The position numbers were made by a program, and so were the translations under genes. Positions 1-8,376 of a DNA stretch of 36,738 nt are shown one piece after another; positions within the stretch are counted from its first letter, which is position 1; every line of letters starts with the position of its first letter. Location of the stretch: the NCBI GenBank assembly GCA_011526585.1, contig WYBB01000247.1, positions 1 through 36,738 on the forward strand. The letters run 5' to 3'. Source of the DNA: Deltaproteobacteria bacterium. Its GTDB lineage: Bacteria > Myxococcota_A > UBA9042 > PHBI01. The notes below the pieces were generated by a model. That model had not been told where the DNA came from. It saw only the letters and a list, made by a program, of their open reading frames with translations, and did no database searches.

Positions 1-223
1 CGGCGCACCATCGCGACATCGTCTGAAGCACCAGGCGGGCACATGATGGCGCGACTATAAGGCGGGGCTCCGGTCGGCGACAAGGCACGCGCCATTTGCG
101 CCATCTGCACGACCTCTACGGTCGAACACACGCCTCCCCGCAGCCGCGAAGCGACTCGCGTCACCCCATCGTGCGCATCGACGACGACTTGTTCCCAAAC
201 CCTGGATCACATACGCTCACGAC

Positions 224-1318
224 ATGCGTGCGCTCGGCATCCTGGTGATTACGTCCTGCGTCTGCTTCGCTTGCCTCGCGGCGAACGGCCAGGTCGGTGA
301 GGACACCGCCGACACCGCCGCCGACACCACCGAGTCCGACACGAGCTCCTCCGATACGGCCGCTCCCGACACGACCTCTCCCGACGAGGTCGCCGCTCCC
401 GACGCCTCCGATCCGGGCCTGCCGGAGACCACCGGCCGCTGCCCGGTCGCGAGCTTCACCATCGCCGAGGGCGAGCTCGTCGCGCCCGGCACGATGCTCC
501 ACCTCGACGGCACCGCCAGCCGCGGCGTCGACGCTCCCGTCGTCGGCTACGCGTGGCGCGTCGAGCGCCCCCCGGGCGCGGCCGACACCTTCTCGCCGAG
601 CGCCTACGTCGCCTCGCCGATCCTGATCACCTCGCTCACCGGCACCTACCGCCTCCACCTCTCGGTCACCGACGCCCACGGCGTGCGCTCGTGCGAGTCC
701 GCGACCCGCACGGTGCACGTCGTCGATCACGACGGGATCCGCATCGAGCTCACCTGGACGAACCCCCACGACCCCGACGACTCCGATGTCGGCGACGACG
801 CCGGACCCGACGTCGACCTTCACTACGCCCACCCCCTGGCGGTCGGCGGCTACGACGGCGATGGCGACGGCCTCCTCGATCCCTGGTTCGACCTCCCCTA
901 CGATTGTTTCTGGCACAACCACGCCCCCAATTGGGGCTCGATCACGAGCGACGCCGACAACCCCCAGCTCCTCGAAGACACGACCCGTGGCGGCGGCGAG
1001 GCCCTGGTTCACCCCGCGCCCGAGCCCGGCACCTACCGCGTCGCCGTGCATCACTGGGACGACCGCGGGCTCGGCCCCTCCTTCGCCACCGTGCGCATCT
1101 TCGCCGCCGGCCAGCTCCTCTGCGCCGTCGAGCACGTGTCGCTCGCGAAGTCCGACCTCTGGGAGGTCGCCACCATCACCTGGCCCGCCACCGGCGCAGA
1201 CGCCGAGGTCCACCGCGTCTGCGCCGACGCACCCGCGACCGCCGCAAACACCGCTTGCGCACCGTGTGAGCCGCGCATCATCCCCCGCTACCGCCCACCC
1301 GAGTTCTTCCAACCGTAG
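224..1318 (+). CDS. PKD-domain secreted protein, probable lipoprotein
   Basis: The 364-residue product starts with a short hydrophobic export signal. Cysteines at about residues 12, 14 and 17 could include a lipidation site, though the lipobox is not clean. Residues 28-70 are a linker made almost only of Asp, Thr, Ser, Ala and Pro, typical of myxobacterial surface lipoproteins. Residues 75-167 look like a PKD/Ig-like beta domain (CPVASF start, LDGTAS, GTYRLHLSVTDAHG). The C-terminal half has a D-rich stretch (VDLHYAHP, DGDGDGL) and a second beta-rich segment with GTYRVAVHHWDD, resembling YfaP/DUF2135-type domains. No catalytic motif is visible, so the function is unknown; extracellular binding or a structural role is an inference. 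It converges on the (p)ppGpp synthetase gene. The ATG is the first in frame and the signal sequence follows directly. Confidence 0.75.
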   Translation: MRALGILVITSCVCFACLAANGQVGEDTADTAADTTESDTSSSDTAAPDTTSPDEVAAPDASDPGLPETTGRCPVASFTIAEGELVAPGTMLHLDGTASRGVDAPVVGYAWRVERPPGAADTFSPSAYVASPILITSLTGTYRLHLSVTDAHGVRSCESATRTVHVVDHDGIRIELTWTNPHDPDDSDVGDDAGPDVDLHYAHPLAVGGYDGDGDGLLDPWFDLPYDCFWHNHAPNWGSITSDADNPQLLEDTTRGGGEALVHPAPEPGTYRVAVHHWDDRGLGPSFATVRIFAAGQLLCAVEHVSLAKSDLWEVATITWPATGADAEVHRVCADAPATAANTACAPCEPRIIPRYRPPEFFQP

Positions 1319-1358
1319 CGGCTTGCCGGGCGGCCCAGGCGGATCTCCTGCAATCGTC

Positions 1359-1434
1359 CTCCTGGCTTCCTCCCCTCCTGGGTTCCTCATCGAGAAGAAG
1401 AATGAGGAAGGCAGGAAGCGAGGAATGCAGGAGG
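1359..1434. repeat. long imperfect hairpin, AGGAA-rich family, copy 1
   Basis: The left arm (about 1359-1390) and right arm (1402-1434) are imperfect reverse complements of about 33 bases separated by an 11-base loop. The right arm reads as periodic AGGAA units (GAGGAAGGCAGGAAGCGAGG). A related hairpin is at 9059-9178, also in a convergent intergenic region. It lies 3' of both flanking genes, so it could act as a bidirectional terminator or mRNA end stabiliser. That role is inferred. Confidence 0.65.
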
Positions 1435-1476
1435 GGCCAGGGCCTTGCCGTTCCTCATCGTGGCTTCTCCGAACCC

Positions 1477-1641
1477 GCCGCCGGGCCGTAGGGGCGGCCC
1501 TCGTGGCCGCCCGCGACCTACGCTCAATCCCGAACGCGCGTCACCCCGTGCACCCCGCGCCGGCGCCGGGCCGTAGGGCCCTCGTGGCCGCCCGGGACGC
1601 ACGCTCAATCCCGAACGCGCGTCACCCCGTGCACCCCGCGC
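1477..1641. repeat. tandem duplication (period 81) of GGGCGGCC palindrome plus 3' end of the relA/spoT gene
   Basis: Bases 1520-1560 are identical to 1601-1641 (41 bases, offset 81). The second copy contains the stop codon and last 11 or so codons of the (p)ppGpp synthetase gene; the first is a non-coding duplicate beyond its stop. Each copy is followed, in the gene's direction, by a palindrome: GGGCGGCC 1492-1499 with GGCCGCCC 1505-1512, and a shortened form at 1569-1596 lacking four bases of the left arm. The palindrome family recurs at 9211-9244 and 13444-13532. Confidence 0.8.
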
Positions 1642-3893
1642 AGCGACTCCAGCTTGCGCGTCACCACCGTCAGCTCGTCGAGGTGCTTGGCGTGGAAGCG
1701 GAAGACGTTCTCCGCGCGCCCGTCCGGTGCCTCGGCGCACACGGCCGCGTCGATGTTGATCTTCAGGTCGGAGAAGACCTTCGTCATCTTGTTGAGCAAC
1801 CCCGGCACGCCGCTGTCGGTCATCACCCGGATCGCCACCGGATAGCCCGAGCCCGCGCTCTCGCCCCAGGTCACGTCGACCTGGCGCTGTCCCTCCAGCG
1901 CCAGCGTCTGCATGCAGCCCTTGCGGTGCACGCTGATCACGTGCCCCTGCGTGACGAAGCCGACGATCGGCTCGCCCGGCACCGGTGAGCAGCACTTCGC
2001 GATCGAGTGCTTCACCCCGTCGAGCCCATCGACCACCACCCCGCCGGGTCGCCGCCTGACCTTGTCGATCAGCTTGGTGATCGCCGTGATCGGCGCCGCG
2101 ATCGCCGCCTTCTGCGACTTCGCCACGCCCTCGTCGCCCAACGCCTGATGCGCCACCGCCTCGGCCGTCAGGTTGCCCATGCCGACCTGCACCACCAGCT
2201 CCTCGACCGAGTCGAGGTTGAGCGCCTTGGCCGCCTTCTCCAGCTCCTCGCCCTTGCGCATGCGCAACAGCGACCGCGAGTATTTGCGCAGCTCCTTGTC
2301 GAGCAATTGCTCGCCGAGCTCCAGGCTCCGCTGCCGCTGCTCCTTCTTGATGAACGCCTTGATGCGATCCTTGGCGCGCGTCGTGCGCACGAACTTCAAC
2401 CAGTCCTTGTTCGGCTTCTGGTTCTTGCTGCGGATGATCTCGACGACGTCGCCGTTCTTGAGCTGGTAGGTCAGCGGCACGATGTGCTGATTGACCGTCG
2501 CCCCGCTGCACGTCGCGCCGACATCCGAGTGGATGGCGTACGCGAAGTCGACCGGCGTCGATCCCCGCGGCAGGACCTTCAGCTCCCCCTTGGGCGTGAA
2601 GGTGTAGACCTCGTCCGCGAAGAGCTCGACCTTCACCGACTCCAGGAACTCGCTCGGGTCGTCGAACTCCTTTTGCCACTCCATCAGGCGCTTGATCCAA
2701 TCGAAGCGCTCGCTGTCCTTCTGCTCGAGCTTGCCGCCTTCCTTGTATTTCCAGTGCGCCGCGATCCCGCCCTCGGCCACGCGGTGCATCGCCGAGGTCC
2801 GGATCTGCACCTCGATCGGCTGCCCGTCCGGCCCGATGACCGTCGTGTGCAAGCTCTGGTAACGATTGGGTTTTGGCAGCGCGATGTAGTCCTTGAAGCG
2901 CCCCGGGATCGGCCGCCACTTCTCGTGGATCAACCCGAGCACGTGATAACACTCGCTCTGCTTGTCGACGATCACCCGAAACGCGATCGCGTCGTACACC
3001 TTGTCGATCTGGATATCCTGCCGCAGCATCTTGCGGTGGATCGACCAGAAGTGCTTGGGCCGCCCGCCGACCTCGGCCCCGCCGATCCCCGCGTCGCTCA
3101 CGATCCCGCGGATCTCGTCGATCACCTTGTCGACGTAGTCCTTGCGCTCGGCCAGCCGCTTGTTCACCGCGCCCTTGAGCTCCTTGAAGCGCTCCGGGTA
3201 CAGGTAGCGGAAGGACAGGTCCTCCAGCTCGCACTTGAGCGCGCCGAGCCCCAGCCGGTTCGCCAGCGGCGCGAAGATGTCCATCGTCTCCTGCGCGATC
3301 ACCTGCTGCTTGTCGACCGCCAGGTGCTCGAGCGTGCGCATGTTGTGCGTGCGATCCGCCAGCTTCACCAGGATGACCCGGATGTCCTGCGACATCGCGA
3401 TCAACATCTTGCGGAAGTTCTCCGCCTGCTTCTCCTCCTTCGAGCGGAAGCGGATCTTCGAGAGCTTCGTCACGCCGTCGACCAGGTGCGCGATGTCGCC
3501 GCCGAAGCACGCCACCAGGTCCTCGTGCGTCGCCGGCGTGTCCTCCACGGTGTCGTGCAGCAGCGCCGCGCAGATCGTGCCCTCGTCCAGCCGCATGTCC
3601 GCCACGATGTGCGCCACCGAGACCGGGTGCCCGACGTACGGATCGCCGTTCTTGCGCCGCTGCGGCCGGTGATGCTGCTCGGCGAAGACGAACGCGCGCT
3701 GGATCAGGTTGAGATCGGCCGCCGGGTGATAGGCGCGCACCTTCTGGATCAGCTCGACCAGCGTCGGCTCGCGCGCGTCATCTTCGAGCTCCGCCACCGG
3801 CGCCGGCGCCCGCGTGATCGCCAGCGACGCCGCGCCGCCCTCCGAGCTCGCCGACCTTGTCCTGGATGCCTTGGATCGGGGGATTGCCACCAT
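1605..3893 (-). CDS. relA/spoT: bifunctional (p)ppGpp synthetase/hydrolase (RelA/SpoT family)
   Basis: The 762-residue protein makes and degrades the alarmone (p)ppGpp of the stringent response. An N-terminal HD hydrolase domain has its metal and catalytic residues in place: H89, H113-D114, E117-D118 and D180. A synthetase domain follows, with RFKDYIALPK, NRYQSLHT and EVQIRT. RFKD is the RxKD form usual in bifunctional enzymes, unlike the ExDD form of RelA-only enzymes. Next come a TGS domain (VYTFTPKGELKVLPRG), a helical region, a Cys-rich segment (KCCSPVPGEPIVGF, HRKGC) and a C-terminal ACT domain. Length is normal for long Rel proteins. The ATG at 3893 was chosen because further upstream extension would run into the divergent dehydrogenase gene; no strong ribosome binding site is seen. 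The last codons are duplicated beyond the stop. Confidence 0.93.
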   Translation of the reverse strand: MVAIPRSKASRTRSASSEGGAASLAITRAPAPVAELEDDAREPTLVELIQKVRAYHPAADLNLIQRAFVFAEQHHRPQRRKNGDPYVGHPVSVAHIVADMRLDEGTICAALLHDTVEDTPATHEDLVACFGGDIAHLVDGVTKLSKIRFRSKEEKQAENFRKMLIAMSQDIRVILVKLADRTHNMRTLEHLAVDKQQVIAQETMDIFAPLANRLGLGALKCELEDLSFRYLYPERFKELKGAVNKRLAERKDYVDKVIDEIRGIVSDAGIGGAEVGGRPKHFWSIHRKMLRQDIQIDKVYDAIAFRVIVDKQSECYHVLGLIHEKWRPIPGRFKDYIALPKPNRYQSLHTTVIGPDGQPIEVQIRTSAMHRVAEGGIAAHWKYKEGGKLEQKDSERFDWIKRLMEWQKEFDDPSEFLESVKVELFADEVYTFTPKGELKVLPRGSTPVDFAYAIHSDVGATCSGATVNQHIVPLTYQLKNGDVVEIIRSKNQKPNKDWLKFVRTTRAKDRIKAFIKKEQRQRSLELGEQLLDKELRKYSRSLLRMRKGEELEKAAKALNLDSVEELVVQVGMGNLTAEAVAHQALGDEGVAKSQKAAIAAPITAITKLIDKVRRRPGGVVVDGLDGVKHSIAKCCSPVPGEPIVGFVTQGHVISVHRKGCMQTLALEGQRQVDVTWGESAGSGYPVAIRVMTDSGVPGLLNKMTKVFSDLKINIDAAVCAEAPDGRAENVFRFHAKHLDELTVVTRKLESLRGVHGVTRVRD

Positions 3894-3969
3894 ACGTCGG
3901 GGGATGGTAAGCGCCCGAGCGCGCCGGAGCAAATCGCCCGCCGCTCGCGTCCCCGAGGATCGCAACCCG
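3894..3969. promoter_or_regulatory. divergent promoter region between (p)ppGpp synthetase and glycerol-1-phosphate dehydrogenase genes
   Basis: These 76 bases separate two divergent start codons, so both promoters must lie here or inside the opposing genes. GAGGAT (3955-3960) is a plausible ribosome binding site for the + strand gene. No convincing -35/-10 pair was recognised. Confidence 0.4.
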
Positions 3970-5358
3970 ATGTCGCTCTCGCCCCAGCTCGCGCGCCTGC
4001 TCGCCGACAACCGCGCCACCGACCGCCGCGGCGTGACCCGCTCCGTCGTGCTCGCCGACGACGCCGTCGCCACCCTGCCCGCCGAGCTGCGCGCCCACTT
4101 CCCCACGGCCGCCGAGGCCCTCGTCGTCTGCGACGACCACACCCTGCCCGCCGCCGGTCTCGCCGTCGAGGCCGCGCTCCATGACGCCGGCCTCGCCCCC
4201 CGCCGCCTCGTGCTCGAGCCGCGCCCCGGCGACGACCACCTCGTCTGCGAAGACGGCGTCATCACCGCGCTCTGCACCCTCATGGCGACCAGCGCCGCCG
4301 TCCCGGTCGCGGTCGGCGCCGGCACGATCAACGACATCGTCAAGTACGCTGCCTTCCAGCTCGGTCGCGAATACGTCGCCGTGCCGACCGCCGCCTCGAT
4401 GAACGGCTACACCTCGACCATCGCCGCCGTGCTCTCCGGCGGCGTCAAGCGCACCCTGCCCTGCGACCAGCCCGTGGCCATCGTCGCCGACACGACCGTC
4501 TTGCAGGCCGCCCCGCCCCACCTCAACCGCGCCGGCTTCGGCGACCTCCTCTCCAAGCCGGTCTCGCAAGGCGACTGGCTGCTCTCGCACCTCGTGCGCG
4601 ACGTGCCCTACGCCACCGCGCCCAACGAGATCCTCGAGGCCCTCTTCGCCGAGCTCCTCACCCAGGCCGCCGCCATCGGCCGCGCCGACCGCCACGGCCT
4701 GTCCGTGCTCATGCAGGCGATCCTCGTGTCCGGCTTCTCGATGGCGGTCGCCGGCAGCTCTGCCCCCGCCTCGGGCGGCGAGCACCTCGTCTCGCACTAC
4801 TGGGACATGCAGCAGCTCGACCACGCCCAGCCGCTCCTCGCCTTGCACGGCACCCAGGTCGGCGTCGCCACCCGCCTGTCCGCCATGCTCTTCGAGCGCC
4901 TGCTCGCGCTCGACCCGGCCAGCATCGACCCGGCCGCGCTCGCCGCCCGCCGCCCCGCCCCCTCCGCGCTCACCGCGCTCATCGCGCGCCACCGCGACCT
5001 CCGCCCGGCGGTCGTCGCCGAGATCGCCACCCAGCTCCAGAAAAAGCAGCGCACCGGCGACGCGCTCCTGGCCGAGCTCACCCTCGTCAAGGAGCGCTGG
5101 CCCGAGATCCGCGCGCGCATCGCGCAGGTCATGCTGCCGCTGTCCGCCATTGAGACGGCGCTCGCCGACGCCGGCTGCCTCGATCGCCCTTCGCAGATCG
5201 GCTGCTCACCCGAGCGCGCCGTGCACACCCTCACCGTCTGCCGCCACATGCGCGATCGCTATGTCGCCCTCGACCTCATCGACGACCTCGGCCTGTTCGA
5301 AGGTTGGGCCGCCGAGGTCGTCGCCGCCGCCGAGCGCCCCCGCACGGAGATCGCCTGA
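3970..5358 (+). CDS. sn-glycerol-1-phosphate dehydrogenase (AraM/EgsA family)
   Basis: This is a member of the metal-dependent dehydrogenase family that reduces dihydroxyacetone phosphate to sn-glycerol-1-phosphate, the backbone of archaeal-type lipids. The nucleotide-binding motif GAGTIND is at residues 116-122, followed by VPTAASMNGYTS (138-149), which is characteristic of AraM/EgsA. Likely metal ligands are D192 (GFGDLLSK), H272 (GGEHLVSH) and H293 (ALHGTQVG). The 462 residues are longer than typical archaeal EgsA (about 350) or Bacillus AraM (about 394), with a C-terminal extension. The ATG at 3970 has GAGGAT upstream and leaves room for the divergent promoter. It is the first gene of an operon; yicC starts two bases after its stop. 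The substrate is inferred from family motifs, and another polyol phosphate is possible. Confidence 0.85.
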   Translation: MSLSPQLARLLADNRATDRRGVTRSVVLADDAVATLPAELRAHFPTAAEALVVCDDHTLPAAGLAVEAALHDAGLAPRRLVLEPRPGDDHLVCEDGVITALCTLMATSAAVPVAVGAGTINDIVKYAAFQLGREYVAVPTAASMNGYTSTIAAVLSGGVKRTLPCDQPVAIVADTTVLQAAPPHLNRAGFGDLLSKPVSQGDWLLSHLVRDVPYATAPNEILEALFAELLTQAAAIGRADRHGLSVLMQAILVSGFSMAVAGSSAPASGGEHLVSHYWDMQQLDHAQPLLALHGTQVGVATRLSAMLFERLLALDPASIDPAALAARRPAPSALTALIARHRDLRPAVVAEIATQLQKKQRTGDALLAELTLVKERWPEIRARIAQVMLPLSAIETALADAGCLDRPSQIGCSPERAVHTLTVCRHMRDRYVALDLIDDLGLFEGWAAEVVAAAERPRTEIA

Positions 5359-5360
5359 CC

Positions 5361-6248
5361 ATGCCGACGATGAGCATGACCGGCTTCGGATCCGCCACCT
5401 TCTCGGTCGACGGCCAGGCCTTCCGCCTCGAGCTCAAGAGCGTCAACCACAAGGCGCTCTCGCTCCGCGCCCACCTGCCGCCCGAGCTCGCGCATTGCGA
5501 GGCCTCCGCCACCGCGCTCGTGCGTGAGCGCCTCCTGCGCGGCTCGGTCGAGCTGCACGCCGCGCTCGAGTCCGACGAGGGCGCCGTCGAGGTGCGCGTC
5601 AACCGCCCCGCGCTCACGGCGCTCATGCGCGAGCTCCAGGTCGTCGCCGCCGAGCTCGGCGCGCCGCCGCCCACGCTCGAGCTCGCCCTGCGCCAGGGCA
5701 ACCTCGTCAGCCTGCACCGCCACGCCCTCGACCCCACCGAGGGGGAGACCGCCTTCCTCGCCGCGCTCGGCCGCGCGCTCGACGCCCTCGTCGCCATGCG
5801 CCACCGCGAGGGCGACGCGCTCGCCCAGGATCTCCTCGAGCGCCTCGTCTCCCTCGAGCGCCTGCTCGACCAGGCCGAGACCGACGCCCCGCAAGTGACC
5901 GCCGCGCTCCTCGAGCGCTTGCGCCAGCGCGTCGCCCGCTATCAGGCCGAGCTCGGCCACGACCTCGATCAGACGCGCGTCATGACCGAGCTCGTCGTCT
6001 TCTCGGACAAGTCCGACGTCACCGAGGAGATCGTGCGCGCCCGCGCCCACCTCGCCGCCTTCCGCGCGACGCTCCGCAGCGACGACGATGGCGAGCGCGG
6101 CCGCCGCCTCGACTTCCTCACCCAGGAGCTCCTGCGCGAGCTCAACACCCTCGGCTCCAAGTGTCGCGACGCCGGGATCGCCAGCGCCGTCGTCGACGCC
6201 AAGGTCGAGCTGGAGAAGATCCGTGAGCAGGCCCAGAACATCGCCTGA
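5361..6248 (+). CDS. yicC: YicC family endoribonuclease
   Basis: The 295-residue protein has the family's N-terminal signature MSMTGFG, followed by ELKSVNHKAL. The C-terminal half carries the conserved block RLDFLTQELLRELNTLGSK and ends KVELEKIREQAQNIA, all typical of YicC proteins. Escherichia coli YicC is known as an endoribonuclease acting on small RNA. The gene starts two bases after the dehydrogenase stop, with GGAG at 5346-5349 as a probable ribosome binding site. Its last 26 bases overlap the start of gmk. A yicC-gmk pair is a common bacterial arrangement, which supports both calls. Confidence 0.92.
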   Translation: MPTMSMTGFGSATFSVDGQAFRLELKSVNHKALSLRAHLPPELAHCEASATALVRERLLRGSVELHAALESDEGAVEVRVNRPALTALMRELQVVAAELGAPPPTLELALRQGNLVSLHRHALDPTEGETAFLAALGRALDALVAMRHREGDALAQDLLERLVSLERLLDQAETDAPQVTAALLERLRQRVARYQAELGHDLDQTRVMTELVVFSDKSDVTEEIVRARAHLAAFRATLRSDDDGERGRRLDFLTQELLRELNTLGSKCRDAGIASAVVDAKVELEKIREQAQNIA

Positions 6249-6888
6249 GCCGCTCCCCGCTCGGCCGCCCGCGACGCCTGGCTTGCTGGTCGTCCTGACC
6301 GGCCCCTCGGGCACCGGCAAGTCGTCGCTGCTCGAGCGCTGCTTTGCGGCCGACCCGCGCCTGGCCTTGTCGGTCTCGCACACCACGCGCCCACCCCGCG
6401 CCGGTGAGCGCGACGGCGTCGACTACCATTTCATCGACGACGCGCACTTCGACGCGCTGGTCGCGGCCGACGCCTTCGCCGAGTGGGCTCACGTTCACAC
6501 GCGCCGCTACGGCACGACGCACGCCGAGATCGCCCGCCTCGTCGCCGCCGGCCGCGACCCGGTCTTCGACATCGACGTCGTCGGCGCCGACAACCTCCAG
6601 CGCGCCTACCCCGACTGCCTGCGCGTCTTCCTCCTGCCGCCCTCGCTCGCCATCCTCGAGGCGCGCCTGCGCGGCCGCGGCACCGAGAGCGAAGAGATGA
6701 TCGCGACACGCCTGTCCAACGCGCGCGGCGAGATCGCGCACGCCCATCGCTTCGACTACCTCGTCGTCAACACCTCGCTCGATTCCGCGGCCCAGACCCT
6801 CACCGCCATCATCCGGGCCGAGCGCCGCCGCGTCGCGCGCCTGCCCGACCTGCCCGCCCGCCTGCTCGCGGGCGAAGAGATCGCATGA
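6223..6888 (+). CDS. gmk: guanylate kinase
   Basis: It phosphorylates GMP to GDP with ATP in nucleotide salvage and synthesis. The P-loop GPSGTGKSS is at residues 27-35, then the GMP-binding region SVSHTTRPPRAGERDGVDYHF, the EW.H....YGT block (EWAHVHTRRYGT) and VFDIDVVGA. I chose GTG at 6223 because GGAG (6212-6215) lies seven bases upstream inside yicC. This gives 221 residues and a 26-base overlap with yicC. A later TTG near 6283 would start just before the P-loop and lacks a clear ribosome binding site. The gltX start codon overlaps its stop (ATGA). rpoZ, often next to gmk, is absent here. Confidence 0.93.
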   Translation: MSRPRTSPEPLPARPPATPGLLVVLTGPSGTGKSSLLERCFAADPRLALSVSHTTRPPRAGERDGVDYHFIDDAHFDALVAADAFAEWAHVHTRRYGTTHAEIARLVAAGRDPVFDIDVVGADNLQRAYPDCLRVFLLPPSLAILEARLRGRGTESEEMIATRLSNARGEIAHAHRFDYLVVNTSLDSAAQTLTAIIRAERRRVARLPDLPARLLAGEEIA

Positions 6889-8363
6889 GCTCGCACCCAG
6901 AATTCGACACTTCCCGCGTGCCCGTCGACCCCGAGCGCCCGCCGCGCGTGCGCATCGCGCCCTCGCCCACCGGCGACCCGCACGTCGGCACCGCCTACAT
7001 CGCGCTCTTCAACAAGGTCTTCGCCGAGAGGCACGGCGGCACCTTCATCCTGCGCATCGAAGACACCGACCAGACGCGCTCCACGCCCGAGTCCGAGGCC
7101 GCCATCTTCCGCGCGCTGCGCTGGGTCGGCCTCGACTGGCAGGAGGGCCCTGATGTCGGCGGACCGGTCGGGCCCTACCGCCAGTCCGAGCGCCTGCACC
7201 TCTATCGCGAGCACGCCGAGCGCCTCGTCGCCGCCGGCGAGGCCTACCGCTGCTTCGCCACCCCCGAAGAGCTCGAGGAGATGCGCCGCACCCAGAAGGA
7301 GCGCGGCGCCAAACAACCCTACGACCGCCGCTACCGCGACCTGCCCGCCGCCGAGGTCGCGCGCCTCCTCGCCGAAGGCCGCCCGCACGTCGTCCGCCTC
7401 AAGATGCCGCTCACCGGCCAGACCACGATCCACGAGGCGCTGCGCGGCGAGATCACCTTCGACAACGACCAGCTCGACGACCAGATCCTGCTCAAGTCGG
7501 ACGGCTTTCCGACCTATCACCTCGCCAACGTCGTCGACGATCGCCTGATGGGCATCACCCACGTGATCCGCGCCGAGGAGTGGATCCCCTCGACCCCCAA
7601 GCACCTGCGCCTCTATCAGGCCTTCGGCTGGGAGCCGCCGGTCTTCGTGCACCTGCCGCTCTTGCGCAACAACGACAAGACCAAGATCTCCAAGCGCAAG
7701 AACCCGGTCTCGCTCGAGTACTACCAGGCCGCCGGGATCCTGCCCGAGGCGCTCGTCAATTTCCTCGGCCGCATGGGCTGGTCGATGCCCGACGAGCGCG
7801 AGAAGTTCACCTACGCCGAGATGCTCGAGCACTTCACCTTCGACCGCATGCACCTCGGCGGCCCGATCTTCGATCTCGACAAGCTCGACTGGCTCAACGG
7901 CCTCTACCTGCGCGAGCTCGCTCCCGACGCGCTCCTCGCCCGCCTGCGCGCCTGGCTCCTGTCCGACGAATATCTGCTGCGCGTGATCCCGCTCGTGCGC
8001 GAGCGCATCACGCGTCTCTCCGACTTCATCCCGAAGACCGCCTGGCTCTTCGGCGAGCCCACCCCGCTCCCGGTCGAGTCCTATCTGCCCAAGGGCAAGA
8101 CCGCCGCCGAGACGCACGAGGCGCTCCTGGCCATCGCCGATCTCGTCGACAAGCACGCCTCCTGGCAGGCCGCCCCGCTCGAGGCGGCCTTCCGCGCGCT
8201 CTGCGAGACGCTCGCCTGGAAGCCCAAGGATCTCTTCTCGGTCGTGCGCCTGGTCGCCACCGGCTCGGGCGCCGCCCCGCCGCTCTTCGACTCCCTCGAG
8301 GCGATCGGCAAGGCACGCACCCAGGCCCGCGTGCGCCAGGCGCTCGCGCTCGTCAAACCCTGA
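6885..8363 (+). CDS. gltX: glutamyl-tRNA synthetase
   Basis: This class I aminoacyl-tRNA synthetase charges tRNA with glutamate. It has 492 residues, normal for the bacterial enzyme. The HIGH-type motif appears as PSPTGDPHVGT near the N-terminus, followed by FILRIEDTDQTRS. The KMSKS-type motif appears as KTKISKRKNPVSL. DGFPTYHLANVVDD is the typical catalytic-domain block, and an alpha-helical anticodon-binding domain completes the protein. Whether it also misacylates tRNA(Gln) cannot be judged from this window. The ATG overlaps the gmk stop by four bases, indicating translational coupling. Confidence 0.97.
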   Translation: MSSHPEFDTSRVPVDPERPPRVRIAPSPTGDPHVGTAYIALFNKVFAERHGGTFILRIEDTDQTRSTPESEAAIFRALRWVGLDWQEGPDVGGPVGPYRQSERLHLYREHAERLVAAGEAYRCFATPEELEEMRRTQKERGAKQPYDRRYRDLPAAEVARLLAEGRPHVVRLKMPLTGQTTIHEALRGEITFDNDQLDDQILLKSDGFPTYHLANVVDDRLMGITHVIRAEEWIPSTPKHLRLYQAFGWEPPVFVHLPLLRNNDKTKISKRKNPVSLEYYQAAGILPEALVNFLGRMGWSMPDEREKFTYAEMLEHFTFDRMHLGGPIFDLDKLDWLNGLYLRELAPDALLARLRAWLLSDEYLLRVIPLVRERITRLSDFIPKTAWLFGEPTPLPVESYLPKGKTAAETHEALLAIADLVDKHASWQAAPLEAAFRALCETLAWKPKDLFSVVRLVATGSGAAPPLFDSLEAIGKARTQARVRQALALVKP

Positions 8364-8376
8364 GCGGTCCCGCGCC

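Noticed and set aside
161..1390. Long open frames on the strand opposite real genes, for example opposite the PKD lipoprotein
   Set aside because: High GC with C- or G-rich third positions removes stops from antisense frames. Their translations are low complexity (Arg, Ala, Gly, Asp rich) and show no domain.
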